A stretch of 64,000 nt of DNA. Origin: Chionoecetes opilio (Eukaryota > Arthropoda > Malacostraca > Decapoda > Majidae). Under the pieces are notes generated by a model. That model was given only the letters and a program-made list of their open reading frames with translations. It was not told the DNA's origin and searched no databases. The stretch is taken from NCBI GenBank assembly GCA_016584305.1, contig JACEEZ010025392.1, forward strand, positions 661,684 to 725,683, written 5' to 3'. Each line of letters starts with the position of its first letter. Position 1 is the stretch's first letter. The position numbers were made by a program, and so were the translations under genes. Positions 25,258-38,100 of this stretch are shown here, in pieces.

Positions 25258-26247
25258 GGTGTCTTGCACGTGACGTCACAGCCCTCGTTGTGCAGGCAAC
25301 AGACGCGGGAGATGTGAGCGTGGAGGACCAACAAACTCTACTTGCCGCCCGTGTTTGCCAGCTTATGGTCATTTTAACCTACCAAATATATTATGTTTTA
25401 TCAGTATTAATGATATACTGTTATCTTCAAAAATGTTTGTTCTATAATATTATCAAATAAAAAACAATAAAACACACTAGATAAATGCCATTGTGAGACG
25501 CTGAAGAAATATGCATGAACTTAATATTTACTTAAGCTCGTCGCCATTCAAAATTTTGCGAGTCAACTTTTAACATGAAGCATATCAATAGAAGCGGAAT
25601 TTGATTAGCTTTTCATTGATATTTTTCGTTTTCTGATATGTGAATTACCACCATGCATAAATTAGCGTTAACTAAATAAATAACATCAATCGGGTAATTT
25701 TCCCGATTGATTATGTTATTTATTAAGTAAATAGCAAATAAATAACATAATAATATAATAGTTAACAATATAATAAATAACTAAATGAATAACATTATCA
25801 ATCGGGTAAATTACCCGATTGATGATGTTATTTATTTAGTTAACGCTAATTTATGCATAGTGGTAATTCATTTATCAGAAAACGAAATATATTAATGGAA
25901 AGCTAAGTAAATTCCGCTCCTATTGGTATGCTCCATGTTAAAAGTTGAATCGCAAAATTTTGAAGGCGACGAGTTTAAGTGAATATTAAGTTCATGCATA
26001 TTTCTTCATAAGTCTCATAATGGCATTTCTTTAGTGTGTTTATGGTTTTTTATTTGATAATATTATAGAACAAACATTTACGAATAGTATATCATTTATA
26101 CTGATAAACATATATTTGGTAGGGGAAAATGACTATATTTGTTGACATCTTCAGCCTCGCCGACCAGCTGTTGGTCCTCCAGCAAAAATATCAGAGCGCG
26201 GCATTTGGCTTGAATCTGCTAGATTCGTGACGTCAGTGCAAGGCACC
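25258..26247. mobile_element. Foldback element FB-3 (copy 1) with GGTG ends
   Basis: Ends GGTGTCTTGCACGTGACGTC and its near inverse. TATA flanks both sides and occurs once in the empty site of copy A (around 8046-8056). Inner arms include attatagaacaaacattt, an ATCGGGTAA(A/T)TT pair and ttagcgttaactaaataaat in both orientations. No protein. Confidence 0.85.
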
Positions 26248-26546
26248 TATATGTTCTATTATAATCTGTATTGTTATCATTATTATCATGTGGTATTATA
26301 CGTGTGTACGTACTTATATTTATAGCATAAATACAATGGTTTTGGTGAGTAAAATTAATACAATCTGTATTATTTCAGCATGATTGAGTGACTTATTAAT
26401 GTGTGTAGGGTTGATTGATTGATTTAATGCCTAAAAAGGTGAATGTGCCAGACATCAGAGGTCATATGGCACTATGGCAAAGCATATAAAGGGGAGGGGT
26501 TAAAGAATAATAGTGAAACGATGAGGGAAGGGAAAAGAACGGAATG

Positions 26547-28258
26547 TTACAGCAAGATGGTTAGATCAGATGTAGGGTGTGGATTTGTTGGAGGAAGGAG
26601 GTAAAATTTTCCAGGGAGATGGAGGGGGAATCCAGGAGAATGTCCGCAAGACAGGGAGGTCGGGAAAGGGAGGACAAATGAGGGAAGGAACTGGAACTGG
26701 TAGGAGTAAGATGGGGGCAGGATATTAGGACATGTTGGACAGTGAGAGGAACTTGACAGGGTGTTCAGAGAGTTGGGGAGGAGCGTGACATGAGATAGGA
26801 GTGTGTGAGGTTGGTATGGCCTATGCGTAAGCGTGCGAGAGCAGTCTCCCAACGTTTATTAGAGTGGTAAGGATTTGACCATGGAGAGATAGAAGGTTTG
26901 ATCAGGCGAAGTTTATTGGCAGAGAAAGTGGTCCAGGAGGATTGCCAGCGGTCGAATAGGAAAGATTTAAAGGAAGGGTAGTAGTTGGAGGCTGGCAAGT
27001 TTGAGAAACGGGGGCATGGGACATAGTGGCCGAGCGCGCCAAAGAATCAATCGCGTTCGTTGCCCGAGATATACCCACGTGACTCGGTATCCAGAAGCAA
27101 ATTGTTTTGTGGCGTATGGAGAGTCGGAATAACCAGTCTTGGATCTCCCGAACAAGAGGGTGAGGTGAGCGAAGAGATTGTATAAGAGAAAGGGAATTGC
27201 GGGAATCAGTGAAGATAGTGAAGGAACAGGATGGGTAGAAAAGTATGCGTTTCAAGGCGAAGAGGATGGCGTACAATTCCGTTGTAAGAACAGTGGATTC
27301 TGTAGGTAGTTGGTATTGATAGTGAAGAGAGGGGAAGAGGACAGCAAAGCCAGAACCGTAGTGGGATTTATTAGAACCGTCGGTGTAGACGTGGGTGCTA
27401 GAGGAATGAGTGGAAAGATGTTCAAGAAAGTGAGAGCGGAGGACAATGGGAAGAATGGTAGACTTGGGAGAGGTAGTGGGGACAGAAGAACAGATATGGG
27501 GGGAAGGTATAAGCCATGGAGGGAAGGAATGAACGTAGAAAGGGAGAAGATTAAGAGTAGGAAAGGAGGAGTGGGAGAGAAGGGTGCGCATGCGAACAGG
27601 GAAGGGCGGTGGCAAACGAGGGGAGGAGGTGATCACTGTGAGGAGAGATTGGGGGACTGTAATCTTAGAAGTAGGAAATTGATGAAGGCGAGCATAGCAC
27701 CGAAGTGATAGGAGTGCTCGACGGCGAGAGAGGGACGGGAGGCCCGACTCAGCATAGAAGCTCTCAACGGGGGAGGAGCGAAAGGCACCTTAGAGCCAGA
27801 CGGAGGCCTAGGTGGTGAACAGGGTCCAGGAGGCTGAGGAGGGAGGCAGAGGCAGAGGAATAAATATGACATCCATAGTCAAGAGTGGAGAGGACCAGGA
27901 CAGTGTGGAGATGGAGGAGGGTCTTGCGGTCAGCACCCCAAGACACATATGAGATAGTTTGTAGGAGGCGGAGGCGACGAAGGGCATTTACCTTTAGAGA
28001 TAGGATATGTGCCTTCCAGGTAAGGCGAGAGTCGAAAGTGAGGCCAAGGAATTTTCCAGAGGAGCAATACTTGAGAGGTATGTCATATAGAGAAAGTGGA
28101 GGTGGGAGTGGTACACGAGAGTGAGAGAAAAGGATGGAGAAGGATTTTGTGGGAGAGAAACGAAAGCCATGATTAGTAGTAGCCCAGGAAGAAGCAGCGG
28201 AAATTGCAGATTGGAGGAGACTGCGGAGGGGTGCCGGGGAAGGGCAAAGCCTTCTCTA
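26547..28258 (-). pseudogene. LINE reverse transcriptase 3' half plus RNase H
   Basis: The RT thumb side reads SAISAASSWATTNHGFRFSP, KFLGLTFDSRLTWKAHI and VLSTLDYGCHIYSSAS. The RNase H domain begins HVYTDGSNKSHYGSGFAVLF, continues with TELYAI and FTDSR, and has HVGI before the last acidic region, so the expected D-E-D catalytic pattern is visible. The C-terminal ARLRIGHTNLTHSYL motif is in another frame. Several frameshifts separate the parts, so no intact product is expected. The enzyme family copies element RNA into DNA at the target site. Confidence 0.85.
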
Positions 28259-29345
28259 TGTAAAAGCCTGCGCCTGGGAGCGCGGGATGGACGTGACGTC
28301 ACGAGCTGAGGCTGCTCCGCGAGTCAGTAGGAGCCGAGCTTTCAGCATGTGAGGATGTACGGGCGGTATAAGATATACTGTTATCTTTGGAAATGTTTGT
28401 TCTATAATATTATCAAATAAAAAACCGTAAAACACACTAAAGAAATGCCATTATGAGACTCTCAAGAAATATGCATGAACTTAAACTCTTCGCCATTTAA
28501 TATTTTACTCGCAAACATTTTACATGGTGAATACCAATAGAAGCGGAATTTAATTAGCTTTCCATTGTTATATTTTGTTTTCTGATAAATGAATTAGAAC
28601 CATACATACATTAGCGTTAACTAAATAAATAACATCATCAAACGGGAAAAATTACCCGATTTCATGACCTTTTTTGTTAGTTAACGCTAATTTATGTATG
28701 GTTCTAATTCATTTATTAAAAAACGAAATATAGCAATGGAAAGCTAATTAAATTCCGCTTCTATTGATATTCTCCATGTAAAATGTTTTTGAGCAAAATA
28801 TTAAATGGCGAAGAGTTAAAGTTCATACATATTTCTTGTGAGTCTCATAATGGCCTTTCTTTAGTCTGTTTTACGGTTTTTTATTTGATAATATTATAGA
28901 ACAAACATTTCCGAAGATAACAATATATCTTTTATACTGATAAACATATATTAGGTACGAAATTACCCGATTTCATGATGTTATGTATTTAGTTAACGCT
29001 AATTTATGCATGCTGCTAATTCATTTATCAGAAAACAAAATATAGCAATGGAAAGCGAATTAAATTCCGCTTCTATTGATATTCTCCATGTAAAATGTTT
29101 TCGAGAAAAATATTAAATGGCGAAGAGTTTAAGTTCATGCATATTTCTTGAGAGTCTCATAATGGCATTTCTTTAATGTGTTTTACGGGTTTTTATTTGA
29201 TAATATTATAGAACAAACATTTCCGAAGATAACAATATATCTTTTATACTGATAAACATATAATTAGGTAGGTAAACTTGTCATCTCGGTGGCCTCGTAC
29301 AGACGTCGTCCGTGACGTCATCAATCTCAGGCGCAGGCCTTTACA
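28259..29345. mobile_element. Foldback element FB-3 relative inside the LINE
   Basis: Ends TGTAAAAGCCTGCGCCTGGG and its near inverse, flanked by TA. Inner arms match those of 25258-26247 (attatagaacaaacatttccg, ttaactaaataaataacat and gtgacgtca near each end), but the outer ~20 bases differ. It interrupts the RT frame between the YVDD box and the SAISAASSW region. Confidence 0.88.
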
Positions 29346-29347
29346 TA

Positions 29348-29860
29348 CAGACGGCCTTGGGAAGGGCCGGAAGCGTAGATGGCTAGGTCATCCACGTAAA
29401 GGGAGGACTGGACGCCAGGTGGTAAGGTGGAGACGAGTCCATTTACTGCAATGAGGAACAAGGAAGTGCTGAGGACACTTCCTTGGGGGACACCTTCATA
29501 TTGTGGGAAGGACGAAGAAGTGGAGGAAGATACTTTGACTCTGAAGGAGCGATCACATAGAAAGGACTTGAGAAAGACCCCCATGTTACCAGCTATGCCG
29601 AAAGTGGTTAGCTGGTGGAGGATATGATGTTGTCAGGCGGTATCATAAGCTTTCTCTAAATCAAAGAAAACAGCAAGGACTGATTCGTGATGGGCAAAGG
29701 CTGTGGTAATGTATGTTTCCAGGTGGGCAAAGGGGTCAGCTGTGCTTCGGCCATGTCGGTAGCCAAACTGAGAAGGGGAGAGAAGACTTTTGTATTCCAG
29801 GAACCACATAAGACGGAGATTGATCATGCGTTCCAGAGTCCCATCCCATCTTTCCGACGC
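29348..29860 (-). pseudogene. LINE reverse transcriptase 5' half
   Basis: Motifs in order: TLERMINLRLMWFLEYKSLL, SPSQFGYRHGRSTADPFAHL, AVFFDLEKAYDT, GVPQGSVLS and SLYVDDLAIYASG. These are RT motifs 1 to 5 including the YVDD active site. One frameshift separates KAYDTA from the next block near 29630. Coding homology stops at about 29850, where the repeat ORF begins. Confidence 0.88.
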
Positions 29861-30503
29861 CAGAGGCACGTCGGGTGGCCTCCGTCAGGGCTCGCGCCGC
29901 CCTTGATGAACGGGTGCACGCAGGGAATTGTGCCCCTAAGACTTTATGGAAGAAAAGTGTCGGAACTGAGGGCGCTCAGACCGACACTCAGGCTGCGAAC
30001 ATGACTGTGCCTGCGAACCGAGTGGCCTCGGTGAGGAGTGACGCCGCCAAAAGGGAAAGGGCGCACGCGCGTGAGTGTGCCTCTCAGACGACACAGGCGA
30101 AAAGTGTGGCAAAGATTGCTCAATCTTTGAACACGTCTGTGCCTGCGAGCCGAGTGGCCTTCGCGAGAAAAGACGCCGCCATAAGGGAACGAGCGCACGC
30201 ACGTAAGATTACGTCCCAGACGACATACGCGAATGGTATCGTAAATGTTAAGGAGTACAATGTGACATCTGCATCACTGTCTGGTTGCCAGCAACGAGTG
30301 GCCGCGGCCAGACAGCAGGCGGCAGCCAGGGAGCGCCACCTTGCTGGGAGGAACGCTGGCCGCCGACGCCTCGTTAACACCGTGAGGCCCAAGGTCTTCG
30401 GTCACACAACCTCGACCCCAGAGGCGCGCCGCGTGGCCTCCGTGAGGAGTAAAGCTGCCACCACGGAAAGAGCGCATGCGCACACGTGCGCCAGTCAGTG
30501 AGC
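29855..30503 (+). CDS. Unidentified ORF with five ~47-residue repeats
   Basis: An open frame of 208 codons from the ATG at 29875 (the repeat pattern starts earlier, near 29855) to a TGA at 30501. Five imperfect units share a core like RVASVRSDAAKRERAHAR followed by ECASQTT and a spacer ending in S/T-VPAS. Cores start near nucleotides 29872, 30020, 30149, 30296 and 30431. The product is basic, Ala/Arg-rich and probably helical. No known domain recognised. The left end is cut by the LINE, so it may be a fragment of a larger repeat protein or of a transposon gene. It could also be a non-coding tandem repeat, but conservation looks stronger at protein level. Confidence 0.4.
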
Positions 30504-31138
30504 GACAGCAAGAATCCCCCCGCGAAGGAAGGTACAATTGCCAACCACGCCACCATAAAGTACTTTACGTACTACTAAGTGTTCAGCGTGAAGGGTGAAC
30601 ACTGCATCCTACTGGTTGACTGCATGAAATGTACATATCTCGACGATGAACTTTGGCGGCACCACCGCGTGCATCTACGTAGCTTACAGGACCGCCGTGA
30701 GCTTCCAGCAGCCCCGCGGGAATTGACTCACTGCTGGTCTATCACACCGCCAAAAAATTGCTGATTTCTTAAACCATTTTTAAAGTACATGGATAAAGAA
30801 AAAACGGTCATTTTTTTATGATTCAGCTTGATTTCTTCATTTTTATACTATATATTTTTTTATTTTAAGTGATAGCATATTTTTGTAACAAATTTATTGC
30901 ATGAACGGATGCGGGCCGGGCAGGTGATTATTTGAGTATTCAATGATCAAAAAGTAAATAAGTACCTTGATCATTTAATTGATCATTTGATCATCAAACT
31001 TTGGGTAACTTTTATTAATTTTGTACTTGGAGTAAAAATTTGTCATTGTAACAATATTTTAACTTAAGTAACAAAGCTTGGTACTTTTTACACCACTGCC
31101 TGTATAACCTAACTACTCTATTCACCGGGGAATCAAGG
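30504..31138. other. AT-rich sequence, no gene seen
   Basis: A short frame at 30579-30764 has no recognised domain. The segment 30940-31010 is rich in tgatcattt words in both orientations. Nothing else identified. Confidence 0.4.
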
Positions 31139-31139
31139 G

Positions 31140-31226
<87 letters not shown>
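31139..31226 (+). repeat. (TA)n microsatellite
   Basis: About 85 bases of TA repeats directly before the Helitron-like 5' end. Confidence 0.97.
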
Positions 31227-31229
<3 letters not shown>

Positions 31230-31230
31230 A

Positions 31231-31250
31231 TAATAATATAAGCGAAAGTG

Positions 31251-31289
<39 letters not shown>

Positions 31290-31672
31290 GTGTGTGTGTG
31301 TGTGTGTGGGGTATAGGTTCCGCCCCCCGTGGCGCAATCACCTCATATGGCACATTTTTGGAACCGGGTTGACCAGGGGAAGGTCATAAGCCCACTTATG
31401 AGATGATTCGATCACTTTTTTTTTTTTTTTTTTTTTAGCAGCCTATTAGCGATAATTGTGAAAAAAAAAGTGGGTTGCGAGAATTGAGGAAACTTTGATG
31501 TAGGGTGATGGGTAATGGGTGAGTGAATGGGTGGGGTGATGGGTAATGGGTGTGGGGTGATGGGTGAGTGAATGGGTGGGGGGTGATGGGTTGGGGTGAT
31601 GGGTGATGGGTGAGGGAATAGGTGGGGAGTGATGGGTAATGGTAAATATAAGCGAAAGTGTGTCTGTCTGTC

Positions 31673-31718
<46 letters not shown>

Positions 31719-32068
31719 TGGTATAGGTTCCGCCCCCTGTGGCGCAATCACCTCATATGAAACATTTTTGGAACCGGGTTGACCAGGGGAAGGTTTTAAG
31801 CCCATTTATGAGATGATCCGATCACTTCTTTTTTTTTTTTTTAGCAGCCTATTAGCGATAATTGTGAAAAAAAAGTGGGTTGCGAGAATTGAGGAAACCT
31901 TGATGTAGGGTGATGGGTAATGGGTGAGTGAATGGGTGGGGTGATGGGTAATGGGTGTGGGGTGATGGGTGAGTGAATGGGTGGGGGGTGATGGGTGATG
32001 GGTGAGGGAATAGGTGGGGGGTGATGGGTAATGGTAAATATAAGCGAAAGTGTGTCTGTCTGTCTGTC

Positions 32069-32140
<72 letters not shown>

Positions 32141-32506
32141 TGGTATAGGTTCCGCCCCCCGTGGCGCAATCACCTCATATGGCACATTTTTGGAACCGGG
32201 TTGTCCAGGGGAAGGTTTTAAGCCCAAGTATGAGATGATCCGATCACTTTTTTGTTTTTTTTAGCAGCCTATTAGCGATAATTGTGGAAAAAAAGTGGGT
32301 TGCGAGAATTGAGGAAACCTTGATGTAGGGTGATGGGTAATGGGTGAGTGAATGGGTGGGGTGATGGGTAATGGGTGTGGGGTGATGGGTGAGTGAATGG
32401 GTGGGGGGTGATGGGTTGGGGGTGATGGGTGATGGGTGATGGAATAGGTGGGGGGTGATGGGTAATGGTAAATATAAGCGAAAGTGTGTCTGTCTGTCTG
32501 TGTCTG

Positions 32507-32563
<57 letters not shown>

Positions 32564-32886
32564 TGGTACAGGTTCCGCCCCCCGTGGCGCAATCACCTCA
32601 TATGAAACATTTTTGGAACCGGGTTGACCAGGGGAAGGTTTTAAGCCCAATTATGAGATGATCCGATCCCTTTTTTTTTTTTTTTTAGCAGCCTATTAGC
32701 GATAATTGTGAAAAAAAAATGGGTTGCGAGAATTGAGGAAACCTTGATGTAGGGTGATGGGTAATGGGTGAGTGAATGGGTGGGGTGATGGGTAATGGGT
32801 GTGGGGTGATGGGTGAGTGAATGGGTGGGGGGTGATGGGTTGGGGGTGATGGGTGATGGGTGAGGGAATAGGTGGGGGGTGATGGG
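31231..32886 (+). repeat. ~410-bp composite tandem repeat, four units
   Basis: Units start at agcgaaagtg (31241, 31651, 32043, 32477). Each has a (TCTG)n-(TG)n tract, the block ggttccgccccccgtggcgc, a T-run, the block agcagcctattagcgataat, then a minisatellite of tgatgggtaatgggtgagtg type. The unit repeats once more in the second Helitron (39498). Confidence 0.92.
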
Positions 32887-33142
32887 TGATCGCCCCAGGA
32901 ACAGCTACACAACCAAGGGACGACCAGGCGAAGAGGATGGACTGAAAAGCTGCTCAAGTACAGGCAGCCACAAGCAGGAGGTGTAAACAGTATGGCGGCT
33001 GAGTGTCAACAACTTTATTCTCACCAGCTGGTCAGCACAACAATTAGTTAAATAAGTGTAAATATCCCTAATCTATCAAATAAAGCAAAGAAAAAATAAA
33101 TGAATTAATAAACCCCAAAAACCCCAAGGTACAAACCCAACA
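32887..33142 (-). repeat. BEL 3' LTR
   Basis: 256 bases with TG...CA ends on the coding strand. The coding-strand polypurine tract GGTGGGGAGAA (33143-33153) lies directly before it. Confidence 0.95.
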
Positions 33143-33334
33143 TTCTCCCCACCATAGGAGTATACAGATACTCCTATACTTGAAACAAGAAAACCCCACC
33201 ACAGGAGTATACAGATACTCCTAGACTTGAAACAAGAAAACCCCACAATACACATAAATCAAACATCAAAGTACATCTAGCAGGGGACATCAATATTATT
33301 TTGAAAATTAATACTCCACAACTCTAAATTATAT
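33143..33334 (-). other. BEL 3' untranslated region with polypurine tract
   Basis: It contains two copies of an aggagtatacagatactcct block with intervening cttgaaacaagaaaacccca, a ~50-bp tandem duplication, and the polypurine tract next to the LTR. Confidence 0.8.
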
Positions 33335-33790
33335 TCACAAATCCAGCTTAACAGGAGCTTTTACCACACGTCCCCATGTGCTATATTGCACGGTAGGTTG
33401 CACAACAGGTTGTGTTTCACCCAAATCACCCGCAACCTCATTAGCAGTGACAACCTGAGGCTCCCCGTTGTTCGTAGACTGATTCTTGGGTACCAAATCA
33501 TCAGCAGATACAACCCCCGAAGGGAAAATCTCCATGTCATACAATTTTTGGACAGGCCTACAAATAACCCCCCTGGAAGTTTTAACATTAACACTCCTAA
33601 CCACTCCATCTTTACCAGGAAATAAGTCAACAATCACACCAATAGGCCAGGACAGTCTGGGGGTATTTTCTTCCTTGACTAACACAACAGATCCTGGTTT
33701 TAAATCACATTTAGGCCTGAAACCTTTACAAGTAGGAGGTAAATTTGTAATATAATTAGTCATCCACAAATCCCAAAATTTATCAAGTTG
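33335..33790 (-). pseudogene. BEL C-terminal DUF5641 segment
   Basis: The frame includes LKPGSVVLVKEENTPRLSWP and IGVIVDLFPGKDGVVRSVNV, the beta-barrel domain that follows integrase in BEL/Pao polyproteins. It is joined to integrase only through a 1-nt frameshift near 33795. It is the C-terminal part of the same polyprotein, not a separate gene. Confidence 0.9.
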
Positions 33791-33794
33791 TTTT

Positions 33795-35108
33795 GGCGTA
33801 CACTTTCATGCAACTTCAGGTCTTTAGAAGTAACACTAAGATGTTGGTCATTGATCATCTCCAGTTGGAAACCAGCTGTACGTCCAATTAGAAAATGAGA
33901 AGGTGTTAAGAGTTGATCTGCAGTCTCCTCACCAACATAAGTTAAGGGTCTAGAATTAATGCAAGCTTCTATCTCAAGGAGAGTAGTTTCTAGTTCACAT
34001 CTTGATAAACACTTAACCCCAAGTGACTTTCTCAGAGCCAGTTTTACAGATCTGATCAACCGCTCCCACCAGCCTCCCCACCAAGGAGCATGAGGTACAA
34101 TAAACTTCCACTGAGGAACTAATGGGCCAAAGCACTTTTGAATTTGATTTGATACACTAACAAAGGTCTTGGCATTATCAGAGTAGAAAACAGATGGAAG
34201 GCCTCTTCTTGCCGCAAACCGCGGATAGCAAGCATACAATCAATTTGAGACAAGGAGTCTGTCAGCTCTAAGTGAACAGCCCTCACCACAGCACAGGTGA
34301 ACAGTAATATATACAACTTCTTGGAAGGCAGATCCATACAAAACAGGGGCCCAGCAAAGTCAAGACCGGTTACAGTGAAAGGTGGGGCACAGTTAACTCT
34401 CAGCTTAGGTAGTGGGGCTACTGGCTGGGAGCAGGCTCTGGAATCATGTCTACGACAAGTTATACACTCCCTACATACAGTTTTGGCAAGCTTCCTCAGA
34501 CCCACAATCCAATAACAACTTCTCAGAGTAGTCATAAGGGTGTTAACACCAGCATGTTTAAGGAAAACATGTTGAAAGCAAATCAAAAGCTTAGCTATGT
34601 GACCTGAGGGAATTATAATTGGGTGTTTGCTCTCATAGCTGATACTAGCATGTTCTAGTCGGCCCTTAACTCTCAATAGGCCATCATCATCTAGAAAAGG
34701 GTCAAGTGTTCTTAAAGGAGAACCTTTGGGAAGAGGCTTACCTTGGGTTAAAGCACGAATCTCATGAAAATATTTCTCTCTTTGAATACAGTGATACACT
34801 AGGGTCTTAGCTTTCTCCAACTCTTCATATGATAAGGGACCAGAGCATCCCATATTTCGACCTTTACAGTTATTGATGAACCTCATCACCCATGCAACAA
34901 CATGTAGAGTCTTGGAAAAATGACTCCATCGAGCAAAATCAATTACAACAGGGATGGAGTCAACAGCTACACAAATAAAATCTCTACTTTCACTGGAATA
35001 CTCTTGGTGGATGAGTAAAGATGCTTCATATTGCTGCAGGGGTGATAAGGGGTTAGACAACCATGTAGGACCATTTAACCACAGAGTACATGTTACAATA
35101 TCTTCAGC
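33795..35108 (-). pseudogene. BEL integrase region
   Basis: Order on the coding strand: a spacer, an integrase zinc-binding segment (HAGVNTLMTTLRSCYW then CRECITC), the core start FTVTGLDFAGPLF, then, in another frame, FYSDNAKTFVS and PWWGGWWERLIRSVK. A 1-nt shift near 34220 splits the core. The core acidic residues near GLDFAG and SDNAK can be seen, and the third should follow in the WWERLIR region. Integrase inserts the cDNA copy into the genome. This piece follows the main polyprotein in frame but after one TAA at 35109-35111. Confidence 0.9.
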
Positions 35109-38100
35109 TTACACACCTCGGGAAATAAGGTCTGCTGGATTGTCCTTCCCAGGGCAGTGATGCCATTGACTAGGTGATGTAAGCTCCTGAATCTCAGTTA
35201 CTCTGTTTGCTACAAAGACTTTCCATCTACTAGGATCCCCCTGAATCCAAGATAAAGCAACCTTAGAGTCTGTCCAGCAGTACAGGTGTACATCATCAGC
35301 CAAGCGAAGGGCTGATTTAACAAACACAGCCAGTCTTGCGCAAAGTAAGGCACCAAGCAATTCCAATCTAGGCAATGAAATTCTTTTGACTGGAGCCACC
35401 CTTCCCCTGGACACAACAAGAGACACATCAAAGTAATCATATGTAGAGGGAATTCTCAAGTACACACAGGCTCCATACCCTTTCTCAGAGGCATCACCAA
35501 AAGCATGCAGTTCTAAACCAGTCAACAGTTTCCATGAAAACCCAGGAAAGTAACAGCGTGGAATGTTAAATGACTGAAGAACTTTGAGACCCTCAACCCA
35601 TTTTTTAAACTTTCGCAACCAGTCTTCCGGTAATGTCTCATCCCAGTCAAGACCAAGCCGCCAAATGTCTTGAAAGAGAATTTTAGCGAGCATAATACAG
35701 GGGCTAATGAGACCAAGAGGATCAAAAAGTCTTGCAATAATACTGAGAACAGCTCTTTTAGTAGATATAAGATCTTGGTGCAAACCTACATCAAAGCATT
35801 CAAAGGCAAAGTAATCCAAAGGCAAGCACCACTGCATTCCAAGGACCTTGACTATGCCATCTCTACCCTGCTCAAGGTTCTCATAGAGTTTATCGGTCAA
35901 AGATTTGCAATTAGAGCTCCATTTAGAGAGGGACATACCAGCTGTAGCTAAAATAGACTTTGCCTCCGTGAACTTAGCACAGCACTCATCATCACTATCA
36001 GCTCCAGACAACCAATCATCAACATAGAGGTTATCCGTCAATTCTTCTACTACTTCCAATTTAGGAAAAGTTTTAAGATGATGTTTTACTGTAGCGTTCA
36101 AAAGGAAGGGACTACTCTTGTTTCCAAAGGGGACCCGAAGAAATCTCATGGTGCGAACAACACCTTCACTCTCCCAGAGAAATCTGTGCACATCTCGGTC
36201 CTCTTTCTGAACAGAAATCTGAAGAAAAGCCTTGGTTATGTCTCCAGTTAATGCAACAGGCCACCTTCTAAACCTCATGAGAACTTCCACAAGATCAGGG
36301 TTGAGAGAAGGACCAGCTTCGAGGCAATCATTTAAAGAAATACCATTATAGCTACCTGCAGAGGCATCAAAAACCGGCCTGACTTTGGTGGTAGCACTGC
36401 TTTCTCGAACCACAGGGCGATGTGGAAGGTAGTACGTAGGATACAAGCTGACCATCTCGGAGGGAGGAACTTCTTCAATGATCCCTTCCTGTTCATAACC
36501 CTTCAGTACTGCATCATACTCCTGTTGCAGCTGAGGATTCTTCTGAAATCTATGAGATAAATTTAACAACCTCTTTTTTGCAAGCCTTTCATTGTCAAGG
36601 AGTTTACCTTTAGCATTATCAGACTTCCAGGGTAGAGCAACTTCATATCTATCGTTACTAAACTTTACGGTCTCAGAAAACCTTTCAAGAACAGGATTAG
36701 GAGAGAGATCATTAGAAGTAGCTTCCTTGAGACTGATACCAACAGATTCAAGATCCCAAAAGTTGTGTAAGGCAGATTCAGACAATTTACTAAAACATAG
36801 CAGCTGTGAGGACATACCCATTCTGTTAGAAGGAGTTGTGCATGATCCAGATAATACCCAACCAAACACTGACTCTTGGGCTACCAATCCCTTGGCCTGC
36901 ACACAACTGCCAGGAATCATAAATCTCCAATAAGCATCAAGACCCACCAAGATGTCAACAGTTAAATGTCTATTTTCCACATAATCATCAGCTAACAGTA
37001 CTTTATCAAAGGCCTTGATACTCTCAACAGGAACACATGGGCGTAGCAAAGGTGCACATATTGTAGGAAATTCTACAGTCAGTAGAGAATGCCTAGAACC
37101 ATTGCAATCCATTAATTTCATGTCATATACATTACAAGGGTTACCTGAAGTACTCTTACATCCACCAAATGCTGAATAAGAAATTTGTTCTGAAGATACC
37201 CACTTAGGCTTAATTTTCCTGACAAAACTGCTAGAGACATAGGATCTGTCTGAACCTGTATCAAAAAGTAGGGTGGCTTCAGCACACATTCCCCGTTCAC
37301 CAAACACTTTAACCTTAGCTGTCGGCAGAACAGTGCAGGTTTGCTTCATGTTAGTTTTATAATAATTAGGGTTGCTGTGGGCCACACCAACAAGGTCAAC
37401 AGGCCTTTCACAGGAATTTTTCTCCAAATGTTCACTTTCACGTATCCTGGCAACCTGATTTCCATAACCCTTAGACCTCCCTTTGTCCACATCATTACCT
37501 ATAGGACAAACCAAAATGTTATGAAAACCCCCACACCTGGTACATATTGCAGAGCAACCAAACCCTATGTGCCCTCGTTTAAGGCAGTGGAAACACAACA
37601 GTGCTGAACGAATTTTCTCCTTTCGCTCCGGAAGTGAGAGCTTAAGTACACTGTAACACCTTTCACTGGCATGTGGGTTGTTACAGAAACCACACCTGAC
37701 TGAAGTTACCTCAGAGGAAGTTTGAAGGGCTGAAGCAGAACCAGGAAGCACTTTCCGTCTCTCTGCCTCAGGTTGACTTCTGTCCCGAGTCGTCTTTTCT
37801 GTTGTCACATCCTTGAAGGAGTCTGACCTCTCACGGCGCTCTATCTCTTTCTGGAGAAACTGCAGGAGCCAACGGATGTCACTTTCATGGCCAGAACCTT
37901 CCCTTGACCACTCCAATCTAATGTCATGTGGCAAACGACCTAATATAACTGGAGTCAAAAACAGGCCATACTGATCACCATCTACACCTAAAGCCTCCAA
38001 ACTCCTCACATGTGTCAAAAGTTCATCTTGCAGCTTCCACAAGGAGGCTACATCTCCATCTCCAGCAGACCTGGCAGGCATACTTACTTTAAGAAGAGCC

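Larger units (their letters stand above)
22095..26315 (-). repeat. Inverted segmental repeat, copy B
   Basis: The reverse complement matches copy A (7970-14682). It starts TA|CAGTAAACCCTG at 22095. Insertions unique to this copy are 24009-24788 and 25258-26247. Empty sites for copy A insertions are visible at 25017-25020 (TTAA) and near 24900-24920. Confidence 0.8.
26406..29860 (-). mobile_element. I-group-like LINE, 5'-truncated, split by a foldback element
   Basis: On the minus strand it reads reverse transcriptase (29869-29347, then 28258-27630), RNase H (27500-26990) and a C-terminal segment, and ends at 26406 in a (TCAA)n tail. RNase H after RT and a TCAA-type tail fit I-group elements. 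The 5' part (ORF1, endonuclease and first RT motifs) is absent. Confidence 0.85.

Noticed and set aside
26902..27708. 132-codon + strand frame at 27310-27708 and similar basic frames
   Set aside because: Antisense to the LINE RNase H and RT coding sequence, which has clear motifs on the minus strand.
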